Shown in pieces: positions 44,314-54,341 of a stretch of DNA of 64,000 nucleotides. The notes under the pieces were generated by a model. The model was not told the origin of the DNA and did no database searches. It saw only the letters and a program-made list of their open reading frames with translations. Position 1 is the first letter of the stretch. Each line of letters opens with the position of its first letter. The stretch covers positions 67,231,491 through 67,295,490 of the forward strand of contig CM040124.1 in NCBI GenBank assembly GCA_022559845.1, read 5' to 3'. The translations under genes were made by a program, and so were the position numbers. The DNA comes from Amorphophallus konjac (lineage: Eukaryota > Streptophyta > Magnoliopsida > Alismatales > Araceae).

Positions 44314-45720
44314 CTACATCAGGGGTTTAGGCGCCTTAGGCCTTAACTTCCCCAGTTCGGTTACATAAGCCCTCCACGGCTCGCATTCTTCCACCACGTG
44401 CGCTAATGCCTTTCCCGCAACACTTGTCTTCCAGGGAGCTTTAATGGCCTTCGCTTCCTTCGCGTCCGCTTCAGTGCCCAACTCCCTCTTCTTCAAAGGA
44501 ACGATGCCAGTCGGTGGCGGGAACGAATGGCGTGGGATGCCAATCTGGAGGCAGCACCGATGCGCGTTGTAAAGAACAAACTCGGTCGCGCCGATCAGTT
44601 GAAGATCAACTTTGGGGGAAGGCCTCATGAGGAGATCAAGCGAAAGCAAACATGCCGGTGCGCAAGTAAAGAAGCCTTGTGTCACGGTGCGGAAGTGAGA
44701 CCGCCAGTCTTCACGTTTCTTCAGCCATGGAACGCGGTTCACTACAGTACCACCGAAGCCTAACACGTCGGCTATGTGGTGAAGCGGGCTTTGTTGGAAG
44801 AGCTTCGAAGCAGTTGGCATTCCCTCGCGGTGGTCGAATTTGAAGTGCAAATCAAGCCAGCAATTCAAGACAAGTGCGCAACCAAAAGGAGGCTTACCCA
44901 TGCTCGAGGCAGTAAGGCCACTATACAGGTAGGCGAGGACAGCGGGTCCCACCCTTTTTCCACGCCAGATCCGCAGATAGCACTCAGTTGGTCTTCCTCC
45001 ACTATGTTGTCGGTATGAGGAAACAAGAGAGCACCCGCCAGACAGATAGTGAACCCCTTCATGATTCCCTCCAAATAGTCATCGTCTGGTGACCCTCTCA
45101 GGGCGTCCATACCCACTCCGCAAGCTTTTGGAGATCGATCCCCTTTTGAGTACGGACCTTTCTGGCTGCATCGGGCGGCATGAAGCTTCCAAGGACGCTT
45201 TCAGAAGTCTCCCGTGTCAGCATCCGCATAGCCTTCACCTTCCCGTCACTCTTGAATTTCTTCAATCCGAGCAGAAGTTCCACCTCCTCGAGGAGGATGC
45301 TAACCTCGAAGGTCGGGAAGATAAAAGTGTGGGTCTGGGGATGCCAGATCTCCACTAGTGCGCCCATAGCCGCCCAGTCCATACGAATCTTCTCGTAATG
45401 CTTGGCGTGAATAAGGAGCCCCTGCAGATGCCACTTCGAGAGTATGGCCCTCATGCCAATGGAGATATTGGAAGTTAGCTTTGAAAGCCATGGCAGTTTG
45501 GAAAACTTCCTCGGGCCTAGGAAGAGTGGATATGGCTGGAAGAGGAAAGAAAGAAGAAATGAAGGAAGTAAGAAGAAGGTTCACATGGAGAATCTGAAAA
45601 GAGTCAGCTTACCATATGCGACATGATCATCCCATTCAGATGACCCTCGAGGTCAGAAAGTCGCCTAATCTCGCTGCTAGGCCTGCTCCTCTTCATAACG
45701 CGGGAAGACTCTCCTTCCAT
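44314..45720 (-). pseudogene. Antisense PMD-like gene E, two frameshifts
   Basis: Exon 1 (45720-45613) starts MEGESSRVMKRSRPSSE and RRLSDLEGHLNG. Exon 2 begins at 45535 in the same phase and contains ILSKWHLQGLLIHAKHYEKI and EIWHPQTHTFIFPTFEVSIL. These match the gene at 52022 (LIELWHPDTHTFIFPEFEAS). A frameshift near 45110 moves the frame to GFTICLAGALLFPHTDNI, and another near 44955 to AVLAYLYSGLTASSMG, ending at 44314 with CEPWRAYVTELGKL. This is a second PMD subfamily, different from genes A-C, in the same element. A TTATA (TATAA on the minus strand) is at 45811-45815. Confidence 0.8.
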
Positions 45721-46901
45721 CCTGAAATCTCTAGATTCTCCTCTCCTTCCTCTCCTGAGCTTCCAAAACCCACCTTGGTGCATTTGAATGAACTAGCCTA
45801 AGGGGAGTTCTTATAGGAAGGGTAGGGCGCTACAGGACAGAACATGTCACATCAGTGGTCATTGTCAAGATTTTGTATAGATCTCCTTTGTACTGTGGTG
45901 CGATTCTGCTATGATTCTGCTACTTTCTGATGTTATTAATCCATGCTGGCCTGTGCAGGTTTTACTAACGGACATCTTTGTCCTATCTCCTGTCCCACCT
46001 TTCAATGGTTGGTCCCACCATGTCATGCATCATAGTATGCGATACCTACGCTACTAGAACATGTCAAGGACCTTGCGGCCCGAACGAATCTGGGATTTGA
46101 GTTCCCCTTCAACAAAAACAGTGATGATCCTGGAAGAATTTGGGTTGTACGGATAGGCCATTAATTTGTGGTAGCATGGGGACGACGGTTCCATTCAGTG
46201 AGTTGGTGCGCGGATAAACGGACCCCAGCCCAGTGTCGGCTCACCGGAGTGGTATCCTGACCCGTTCTTAACAAGTTGACAATATTATCCTTGGCTATTT
46301 TCTATTTTAGTTTGTTTTAAATTTTTCTTTAAACCCAGCATGCATTCATATAGGACTTTGATTTATTGCGGAAGATCATTCAAGTGATTCGATTGTGAAA
46401 GCCGTTGTGTTTCAATTCCCACAAATATGAGATATTCCACTGCGAATGAAATACTGAGTTTCCTTGAGACAGCCCTACGCTGCTCTTCCAAAAGGAGACC
46501 CTTGTTTGGACAGACCCTCAGATATTCCTTTACTTTTTTGACCCACCTTGGCCGCAGCACTTCCACATTGGCTGGTAACCGCTCCCCAAAGGTGAAACCT
46601 CCGGTTTATGACCCAGGTACTTCCACACCGAGAAGTTGGTCCTCCTTTTGTTTCGTGCCTGAGCGCACATCTCACCCTCCCTTATTTGATCTCCGTCCAA
46701 GCAATCGTCAATATTTGAAAGACCTTCTGCAAGGTCGCCTCATTGAAACTCCAGGAAAGATTCCAAACAGTTACGTCACAAGCGTGTCTCATCACACCTT
46801 GGCATCAACTTATCAGTCCGCTCCCACTTCATTTCACTCCACTTCGATACCATTCCACTACGTGTCGCTCCCTTGCAAAGCAGACGCCAAGGCGGGGCAG
46901 C
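45721..46901 (+). other. 3' noncoding region and polypurine tract of the Tat element
   Basis: From about 46020 it matches 6020-6941 and 280-990. It ends in GGCGGGGCAGC (46891-46901), the polypurine tract, directly before the LTR. No gene is present. Confidence 0.75.
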
Positions 46902-49023
46902 TGTAGACACGCCATTCTTGACGTCTCCTGAGAAAGTCTCATATTACTATACAACGCCCCGCAACGGCTTACGCATTTTGAATCGCTCGAGTGCTTCCTT
47001 TTCTTGGGTCTTCTTCTGCCTTTTTTGGCATCCGGAATCGTCTCGTCACGGCATTCGGACGACATCAACACCAGTCGGACGCATCAGAGGTTCCGGAATC
47101 AAGAAGGGGGTCTACCGGGCGGCCGCCGACGCCTGATTTGAGGACCCGGGTGGGTCTATTTTCTCAGGGCCCAAAAATAAATAAAAATATATATATATTA
47201 ATGGAGGCGTCCAGGCCCCTGGACGCCTCCATAAAAACTAATAATAATAAATATTTATAAAATGCCAGTTGGGATAAAAAACATAATAAAAAAATATATA
47301 TATTAATGGAGGCGTCCAGGCCCCTGGACGCCTCCATAAAAATAAGTATAAAAAAGTCAAAATGCCAGCCTTGGCATAAAAGACAAAATCAAAATAAAAA
47401 TAACATATTTTTGGAGGCGTCCAGGCCCCTGGACGCCTCCATCAAATCCATCACGGGCGCCGGCCACCGAACGACGGTTTGTCGTGTGTGAAAAATCAAA
47501 AATTTGAAGACGTCCAGTCAGCTGGACGCGCCCATTTCTGAATCACGAGGCGCCGCTCACAAAACCACGCGTTGTGCCAAACCGCGTGCGGCCGTCGTCG
47601 ATTTTCGGTGGACCTGTTTGAGGCGTCCGGGACCCTGGACGCCTCCACAAAAGTATTCCAAAAAAATATATAAAAATAGAATAAAATATTATTTCGGCCT
47701 TGATGGAGGTGTCCAGGGTCCTGGACGCCTCCACCCTCCGGAGCTCTATAAATAGAGGCCCACCCCCTCAGTTCTGGGGAGCTTAGAAGTGATCCGATAG
47801 GCTACCGGAGCCCAGAGGCTACGGAGTCATTTTCTAACCCGTGGGTTCTTTTGTAGGTGGAGGTTCTGCCGGCTTCTCGGGTGCTCACGCTCGCGAGAGG
47901 AAGGTCGTCTTCATCCACCGCGCTTCCACGTCGTCCCCACGCTGCCGGAGCTCCGCCGGATTTCACCATCGGCACATCCAATAAGCCAATTCTTTCCTTT
48001 TCTTCGTAGTTCTTTTGCATTCATCATACTGCATCCTCTATCCCCCTTCATAAGGGCGCCTCTTCTCTTATACTTCTTGCATCCATCATCTCATTTCCCT
48101 CCTACTCGAGTCCGAGAGGGGTTTAAAAGATAACACCAACCAGGTGTGTGTCTTGCCATCATTTCATTATTTTTATCGCAAGGATTTGAATACTACACCT
48201 CCATCTTTATAATCCCCTTGTCATTTGTTTGTCGTTGTTTTGCAAGGGTAGCCGAGGAAAGCCCTCTCCGTCGGCCGGCCGGAGGGAGAGGAAGAAGCAA
48301 CCCGCCATCTCCCGCTCTTGAGGTAGGCGCGATCACCTTCTTATTTTGGGGTCTTTCGGCCCCTGGCGATCACATCTTATTTTCGAGGCCGCGGCGAGTC
48401 ACTTCCCCAATGGCCATTTAAATTTCCGTTCTTATATTCTCTTTATACTCTGTTATATTCTGCTCATATTCTCGAGGCCGCGGCGAGTCACTTCCTCAAT
48501 GGCCGTTTAAATTCCCATTCTTATATGTTATATTCTTATCTATTCGTATTCTCGAGGCCGCGGCGAGTCACTTCCCCAATGGCCGTTTAAATTCACGTTC
48601 TTATACGTTATATTTTTATCTGTTTATGTTCTCGAGGCCGCGGCGAGTCACTTCCCCAATGGCCGTTTAAATTCCCGCTCTTTGTATTCTCTCTATATTC
48701 TGTCATCTTATTATCTGCTCATATTCTCGAGGCCGCGGCGAGTCACTTCCCCAATGGCCATTTCAATTCTTGTTATTTAATTTTTGCACCATTCCCGTCC
48801 CCCCGAGGCCGTGGCGAGTCACTTCCCGCTATGGCCGTTTAAACCCCATATTTTGCTATATCACACTTGTCCCGCTCGCCCCGCCGGAGCAATCTCCCGT
48901 GGTGGCCCCTTCTCTCTCTTCTCTTATTTCTGTGTTGCAACAAACAAACACCAAAAGAAAGAGGAGCCCGCGCGGGCTCCGCGTCCTCTCCGCTCTTCCC
49001 CGAACCGCGTGACGTCGCTCACA
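46902..49023 (+). repeat. 3' LTR of the 25.8-kb Tat element
   Basis: It is nearly identical to 23265-25434. It lacks the first palindrome (GTGGGTCTATTTTCTCAGGG here, against an extra ~50 bp in the 5' LTR). It has TATAAATAG at 47747-47755 and the GAGGCCGCGGCGAG repeats at 48382-48850. It ends GCTCACA at 49023, followed by GACTT. Confidence 0.95.
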
Positions 49024-49028
49024 GACTT

Positions 49029-49711
49029 GATATTCCACAGAAACTCACGAAGTACTTGCTCATAAGCAAAAGATACTGGAGTGATGATTATGTGGCTTGC
49101 TAGTACATTCTCGATACATTCTTGTTCATGAAAGGCCAATATTATTGTTACATTCTTGCTAGATCATACTTGCTCTCATTCTATCTTACATGATTGTCTT
49201 GTTACTTGGTTTAATCGCGTGATTGATCGCATTCGCATGATTTTACCTTATTCTTTAGAGCTAAATTGTTAATCACTTTATAGTGCCTTCATGTTGATGT
49301 GAAGATACCTACTGGGCAAGTGTGCTCATTACCTATTTCCAATCTTTTCAGGAGATGGAAGTGATACGAATTCAGATTCGGGTTATACAAGTAGCAGGTC
49401 CGAGAGCGAATGAAAGTATTGTCAAGATGAGAGTGAAGACTTAGGAAATCTAAATTGTTTAGATTGAGTCTATGTAATTTTCTCATTTCTTCAGTCTAAT
49501 AGAATGGAAAATGATGAAAAGGTTATTGTAAAGAGATAATTTGATCATTTATGAAATAAAGTTGGAGTTTGACTAAATTATTGCGCAATTATATTTGTGT
49601 GTGTGATTGTATTGTGCTCTGATCATTCTTGCTTGCAAGAGGCTTACCATGTCGGCTGTTCGCGCTCCCCGAGTTAGTCTTCCACTGTAATAAAAGGCTC
49701 TGGGCGTGACA
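49029..49711 (+). repeat. 3' LTR of the Tekay element, right part
   Basis: It continues at GATATTCCACAGAAACTCACG after the second GACTT (49024-49028) and runs to GGGCGTGACA. It matches 15216-15900 of the 5' LTR. The GAGAT target duplication follows at 49712-49716. Confidence 0.95.
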
Positions 49712-49716
49712 GAGAT

Positions 49717-50651
49717 AATCCAGATGGGGGGATGATGGTTTCCTCTTCCTCGTCCTCGGCCGGCCAAGGGCAAGGAGCCCTCCTTGTCCCTTATGCTGAA
49801 GTCCTGCAACGTAGCTCAAAAGAAAAGAAAACAACAAGCCATTAGTAAAGAAATGAGTGTAATATCTACTCTAATGGAATGAACAAAAACGGGAATGATG
49901 GTGGCAATTTTACCTGGGGTGGTGGGAAGGAGGGATGGCTGAGACTTTCGACCACCCACCTTCCCTTTATTTTTGGGAAGAAACCTCTTAAGTTTAGGGG
50001 CTAAGGGACACTACATGCAATGCTACGTACTTACCTGGAAGTCGTGATGCTAGCAGGGAGTAGGAGTTGTGGAGTTCAAACCAGGACTATGGGACGCAGG
50101 AGGAAGGCGACCGGTTCTGCTCAGCCTCCGGGAAGAAGTTATGCAAGACACCTCCGCCGGAGCTCCGCTCCTTCGATCCTCTCCAAATCGCTTCCACCTT
50201 GATTCTTACCCCCAAGAATGGCCTCTGCCCCCCTCTCCACATTCGAGAGTGGTAGTTTTGTCCATCGAGCCCGGAGTTTTAAATCATGGGGAAAGATCTT
50301 GCAGAACGGGGGAAAGAGTGTGCCCACAAGCTGGGCCACATCCTCTGACCTGGTTAACAGAGGAAGGCGGCCAAACCTTTGGCCACCTTCAGAGGGAAAA
50401 GTGGCCAGGAGGCTGGCCACCCACTTGGGGAGGGCGGCCATCGCCCTGGTCGCCCAGGACTGGGGGCGGCCAGGGCTTTGGCCGCCCAGACCATGCTCTT
50501 TGGGCCCCTAAGTGGACAAGGCCCAACAACTAAAAGGCTACAGGCTGGGCTTCAAAAACTCAAACACTGGTAAAACAAGTACCATAACTAAGCGTCATTC
50601 ACACAAAGGTCCATTGGGGATCCGTAGGATGTCCAAAATTAGGCGTCTACA
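49717..50651 (-). repeat. Tat-type LTR start and U3 on the minus strand
   Basis: On the minus strand the LTR begins TGTAGACGCCTAATTTTGGA at 50651, directly after a polypurine-like CCGGAGGGGCATT (50652-50664). The U3 holds four palindromes with a GGCGGCC/GGCCGCC or GTGGCCA/TGGCCAC core: 50364-50389, 50401-50420, 50432-50455 and 50464-50487. TTTAAAAC near 50280 could be the TATA box. Splice-like CTTCCAG|GTAAGTACG (~50030) and TTGCAG|GACTTC (~49805) suggest a spliced leader. The other end of this LTR is not resolved because the Tekay element is inserted at 49712. Confidence 0.6.
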
Positions 50652-51793
50652 AATGCCCCTCCGGAACGCCCGTTTTGCAAGGGAGCCCGGTGGACTGATA
50701 AATGGGTGTTTGGGAAAAGAAACAAGTCTAATGAGGGCAACACGCTCAAGGAGATTCTTGAGCAGAAAATAGGCTTCACGCAGGGTCGCATGAGCATCAA
50801 GTAATCAAGTAAGTCATTGGCAAAGGTAAAGAAGGACAATTAATCTAAGAGGACTTGTATCTACGGCCGCGTGGGGCCCCCCTAGCATGGCGCTGTGCGG
50901 GACTTGAGGGGACGATCACATCCGATGCTCAAGGAGATACAAGACCTAAACAATGTCAAGTAAAAAGATCAGGATATGGGAATACAATGACTCGTTGAAT
51001 CGCAAGATACTCAAAACGGCCTTCAATAAAACATATTTTCTGCTGGTCAAATTAGAGTGGAATCACATAGAGTTATTTGTGCAAATTGGAAAAAATCGAG
51101 GTACTCAAAAAACCAGATGCGGGGACCAAAGGACCACGGGTTGGTCAGATCAACGTGGCCTCCCTACTTATGCGTCACGGCTTCCAGATGAGACGTATGC
51201 ATTTTTTTTGGTTTTTATGCACATGTATATATATTTTTTATTTTCATTTTCAAATGGAGCTAAAAAGGCCTATATGATGTATGCTGGGTTTAAAGTAAAA
51301 AACCTATCTAATGCAAAAGTCAGAGGATTTATTTGCCCACCTCCGAATCAATCGGTCAAGAGTTCAAGAAGTCTGTCATCCTATGCTTTGGTGACAGACG
51401 TGGTCCAGATCCCGATGGGGATCCATCGTTCCACATTATACTTAAGCATAGTCGAGAATTCAGGAAGTTCGTCATCCCGTGTTAGGCAGCAGGCGGCCAT
51501 CGAATAGCTTAAGGAGTATAAACTCTTCATAGTTTTTTTTAGAGAACAACTTGGAGTTTATACGCCCGAAGCTATTAGCCTCCGGCATTCTACCTACGAT
51601 GCAAGGTAACATGGCCTTATCACCTTCTGGTCCCATAGATGTAGAGACATGCAGCTGCATTATCACACATCAGTAAAGTTCATCAATGATAATAGGAATA
51701 GAACAATAAACACATTTCATTTAATGAACCATTAAATTACCATGGCAAACCATATATAATCAGTTAAACATAGCTTCACAAGGAAGGGGACGA

Positions 51794-51884
51794 GGGCGGC
51801 CAGGTAGCTGGCCATCCCAAGGTCTAGGCGGCCAGACCTATGGTCGCCCAGGTCAGCGGTGGGCGGCCATCGCTTTGGCCGCCC
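51794..51884. repeat. GGCGGCC palindromes before the PMD gene at 52022
   Basis: Three units (51794-51818, 51826-51850, 51861-51884) carry arms such as GGGCGGCCA and TGGCCGCCC. The last is nearly identical to 50432-50455 in the LTR U3 of the same element. They stand 53 bp before the TATA box at 51937-51944. Confidence 0.85.
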
Positions 51885-51936
51885 TCCTGCACTTATCCCA
51901 AACCGTTGGGGTTCCGAGCTAGGTGGGACTCTCAGC

Positions 51937-51944
51937 ATATAAGG
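51937..51944 (+). promoter_or_regulatory. TATA box of the PMD gene at 52022
   Basis: ATATAAGG lies 78 bp before the ATG. Spacing and order (palindromes, TATA, ATG) match antisense gene A in the 25.8-kb element. Confidence 0.6.
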
Positions 51945-52021
51945 ACTACGGGGCAGGGTTCTACTCCATGGTTGATCAAAGAATTGAAGCAAGGGGAGTC
52001 CTTCTAAAGAGGGAATAGGCA

Positions 52022-53368
52022 ATGGCGTCTTCTTCTACCACATCAGGAGGCCATGAGCTTGGTGTTCTCTCAGATGTGATTGGTCACTTATGCAATCTTG
52101 TGAAGCAGGGCAAGGTATGGCTTGTGTGCAAACTATTTTTATTGTTTTTGTGTTTCCCTCTTTTTTTGGTCCTTTTTGGATTTTTCTTGATAGGATCTGG
52201 CATGTTTATTGACTCATTTTCTCTTCTCTCTTCTTCCTTCTAAACGATGCAGCGTGTGCCTGCTTTTCCTGGGGCAAGACATGCCCGTCGCTACGGCTGG
52301 CTTCATGATTTGATGTATGCAATTACTCCCGCCATGAGGGTATTCATGCACCAGTGGCACCTGATCCGGCTGGTCATCATGGCGAAGCGCTTCAACAGCA
52401 TGCGGTGGAACTAGGAATTCTTAGCGGCGTTGATCGAGCTGTGGCATCCAGATACGCACACCTTCATCTTCCCCGAGTTCGAGGCCTCGGTGCTGGTAGA
52501 AGAACTGGATTTCATCTTCCAGTTGAGCAACTTGGAGGTAGGCGAGCTGATTGACCTTCCTCCCTGGGATGAGATCCTAGCAAAAATTGTGCGAGACAAG
52601 CGCGAGGTTTGTCGGATGATGGACCAGCGAGGGATCCTAGTCGATCGCCTAGCCGGATGGCTTGTGGGCCGTGTGAAGGATAAGGCAGTGGAAGCAGATC
52701 GACTGATGCACGGCATGACATTGTGCCTTGGCGGGGCGTTACTCTTTCCTACGTCAGGCAACGTGCTGAGACGAGAGTACGTGGGGCCCTTGACTCTCCT
52801 GTGGATAGGACATTCTCTTTCTCGGGCGGTGCTGGCTCATATGTACTGTGGGCGCACTCAAATGAGTCTAGGTGGTAGTGCCATGGGGAGTCTATACCTT
52901 CTGCAGCTATGGATGGAAGTCTACTTGAGTTTTGATTTTGACAGTGAGGCGACCACTACTTCGAGGGTCTTTAAGAAGAGCGCCATCTACCCCGCGAGGG
53001 CCATCTTTGGTCCCGAGGATTAGGTGATATGCAAGACGGCATTACTGAAGACCAGAGATGACTGGCATGACTACCTGAATTTCCTACCTGAGGATGATTT
53101 CATGTTTGTGCAGATGATGTATCGACATGAGGAATTTAGGGTGCACAGATCACCAGAGCAGGAGTTATGGCTTGTGGGGGCCGAAGACTTGGTGTTGTAC
53201 CAGGGACACCGCTGCCATCGCCAGGTGGGATTACCCAGACGGATCCCATGGGCAGCTTCAAAGGGAGGATTGATTGCAAAGCGCCTTCTGGGGACCGACG
53301 CGGATCGACGGTGACTAGACAGGATCGGGAAGGTGTGGAGACACCATGCCGCCGCGGTGAAGGCCAAA
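52022..53368 (+). pseudogene. PMD gene, antisense to its host Tat element, cut by CACTA
   Basis: Exon 1 (52022-52114) encodes MASSSTTSGGHELG and ends CAAG|GTATGG. Exon 2 starts at 52253 (GATGCAG|CGTGTG) in phase 0. It reads YGWLHDLMYAITPAMRVF, LIELWHPDTHTFIFPEFE, MHGMTLCLGGALLFPTSGN and LAHMYCGRTQMSLGGSAMG, all matching gene E. In-frame stops occur at 52412 (TAG), 53021 (TAG) and 53312 (TGA), each explicable by C to T at CAG or CGA. The same frame continues (LDRIGKVWRHHAAAVKAK) to 53368, where the CACTA terminus begins, so the C-terminal end is lost. It is an inactive copy of the second PMD subfamily. Confidence 0.8.
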
Positions 53369-53900
53369 CACTACAAGAAAAAGTGCTTTTAGCGACGGCC
53401 ATATTATTCTGACCCAAAGTCGTCGCAAAATCCATCGCTAAACATTTTTGCGACGGACTGGCGACGGAATTCGGACGGAATATGGCCGTCTAAAAAAAAG
53501 AGTCACAAATGACTGACGAATATTATTCCGTCCTAATATCCGTCCCAAACTAGCGATGGAAAAATAATTCGTCGCCAATTTCGTCGTTAACGAGACAAAT
53601 TCGGACGGAAACTTCCGTCTCCAAATCCGTCTAAATATTACGACGGAGAAAATCTGTCTAAACATCCATCTGCAAATTGCGACGCAATATAGTTCCCGTC
53701 GATATTTCCGTCGCAACGTATACACTGCAATAGAGAAGAACTAAATTCCGTCTCCCTATCGGTCTGAAACTTCCCAACATAAATTGGAGATGGCCTAATT
53801 TCTGTCGTTATTTCCGTCGCCAATTTCACACGGTTATCATTTCCGTCCCTAAATCTGTCTAACGTTTGAGACGGATCCGTCTCAAAATCCGTCTGAAATT
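53369..53900. repeat. CACTA terminal and subterminal repeat region
   Basis: After the terminal CACTACAAGAAAAA come GCGACGG, CCGTCGC, GGACGGAA and TTCCGTC motifs in both orientations. In En/Spm such motifs are bound by TnpA. Beyond 53900 to 54341 the sequence is A/T-rich with no gene visible. Confidence 0.8.
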
Positions 53901-54341
53901 TATTTTCTTCTTTTTTTAAAAAAATTACAAATTTGTATTAAAAACCTGTTTACAAAATCATCGAAAATAAAAATACATACGAACAAAAATCAGAAATCAA
54001 ACTTAATTAAAATTACATCGAATATCAGAATAAACTCATCAACGTTACATAAAAAAAATTTGGCGACGGAATCAACAAATGTCCTCCATATCATCCATAT
54101 CTTCATCCCCATCGCCCTACTCATCCCCTCTGGTACCGCTCGCAGAAGGATCCTCCTATATTAAAAAAAATATACATAGATAAAAAGATTAGTATAAAGA
54201 TAAATTAAATATTTTATTAGATTACATGAATTTAAATCAAACATAATATCAAAGACTGTAAAGATATCAATTGTAGAACCTACTTCTTTGAATTATTCTA
54301 AACTAAAATTTGAAAACTAACATAGTTTTGAATTGAATTAT

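Larger units (their letters stand above)
23265..49023 (+). mobile_element. 25.8-kb Tat-type LTR retrotransposon with antisense PMD genes
   Basis: Two nearly identical LTRs (2170 and 2122 bp) start TGTAGACACGCC and end GCTCACA. Five-base duplications GACTT flank the element. Sense coding is gag-protease-G-patch (26030-30391) and RT-RNase H-second RNase H-integrase (30388-34167). The second RNase H after the first is the mark of the Tat/Ogre group. Between pol and the 3' LTR lie about 12.7 kb with four antisense PMD-family genes (C, B, A, E here). The near-identity of the LTRs and the single stop in pol point to a recent insertion. Confidence 0.95.
10909..49711 (+). mobile_element. Tekay-type chromovirus, interrupted by two insertions
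   Basis: Both ends are TGTAGTGCCC...GTGACA and are flanked by GAGAT (10904-10908 and 49712-49716). Without the LINE and the nested Tat element it is about 11.4 kb, with unusually long LTRs of about 3.4 kb. The order is 5' LTR, initiator-Met primer site, gag, protease, RT, RNase H, integrase, chromodomain, polypurine tract, 3' LTR. The lineage call rests on the chromodomain-like ending at 20341-20515 and on RT and integrase motifs. The coding region carries many stops and frameshifts, so it cannot make its own proteins. Confidence 0.9.
50652..52021 (-). other. 3' noncoding region of the minus-strand Tat element
   Basis: It lies between the polypurine tract and the PMD gene. A 184-codon frame at 50953-51507 looks accidental (no domain, low complexity in part). 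The useful structure is the palindrome array and TATA box at the right end. Confidence 0.55.

Noticed and set aside
50953..51507. 184-codon plus-strand frame
   Set aside because: No recognisable domain, biased composition, and located in the noncoding 3' region of a decayed element.
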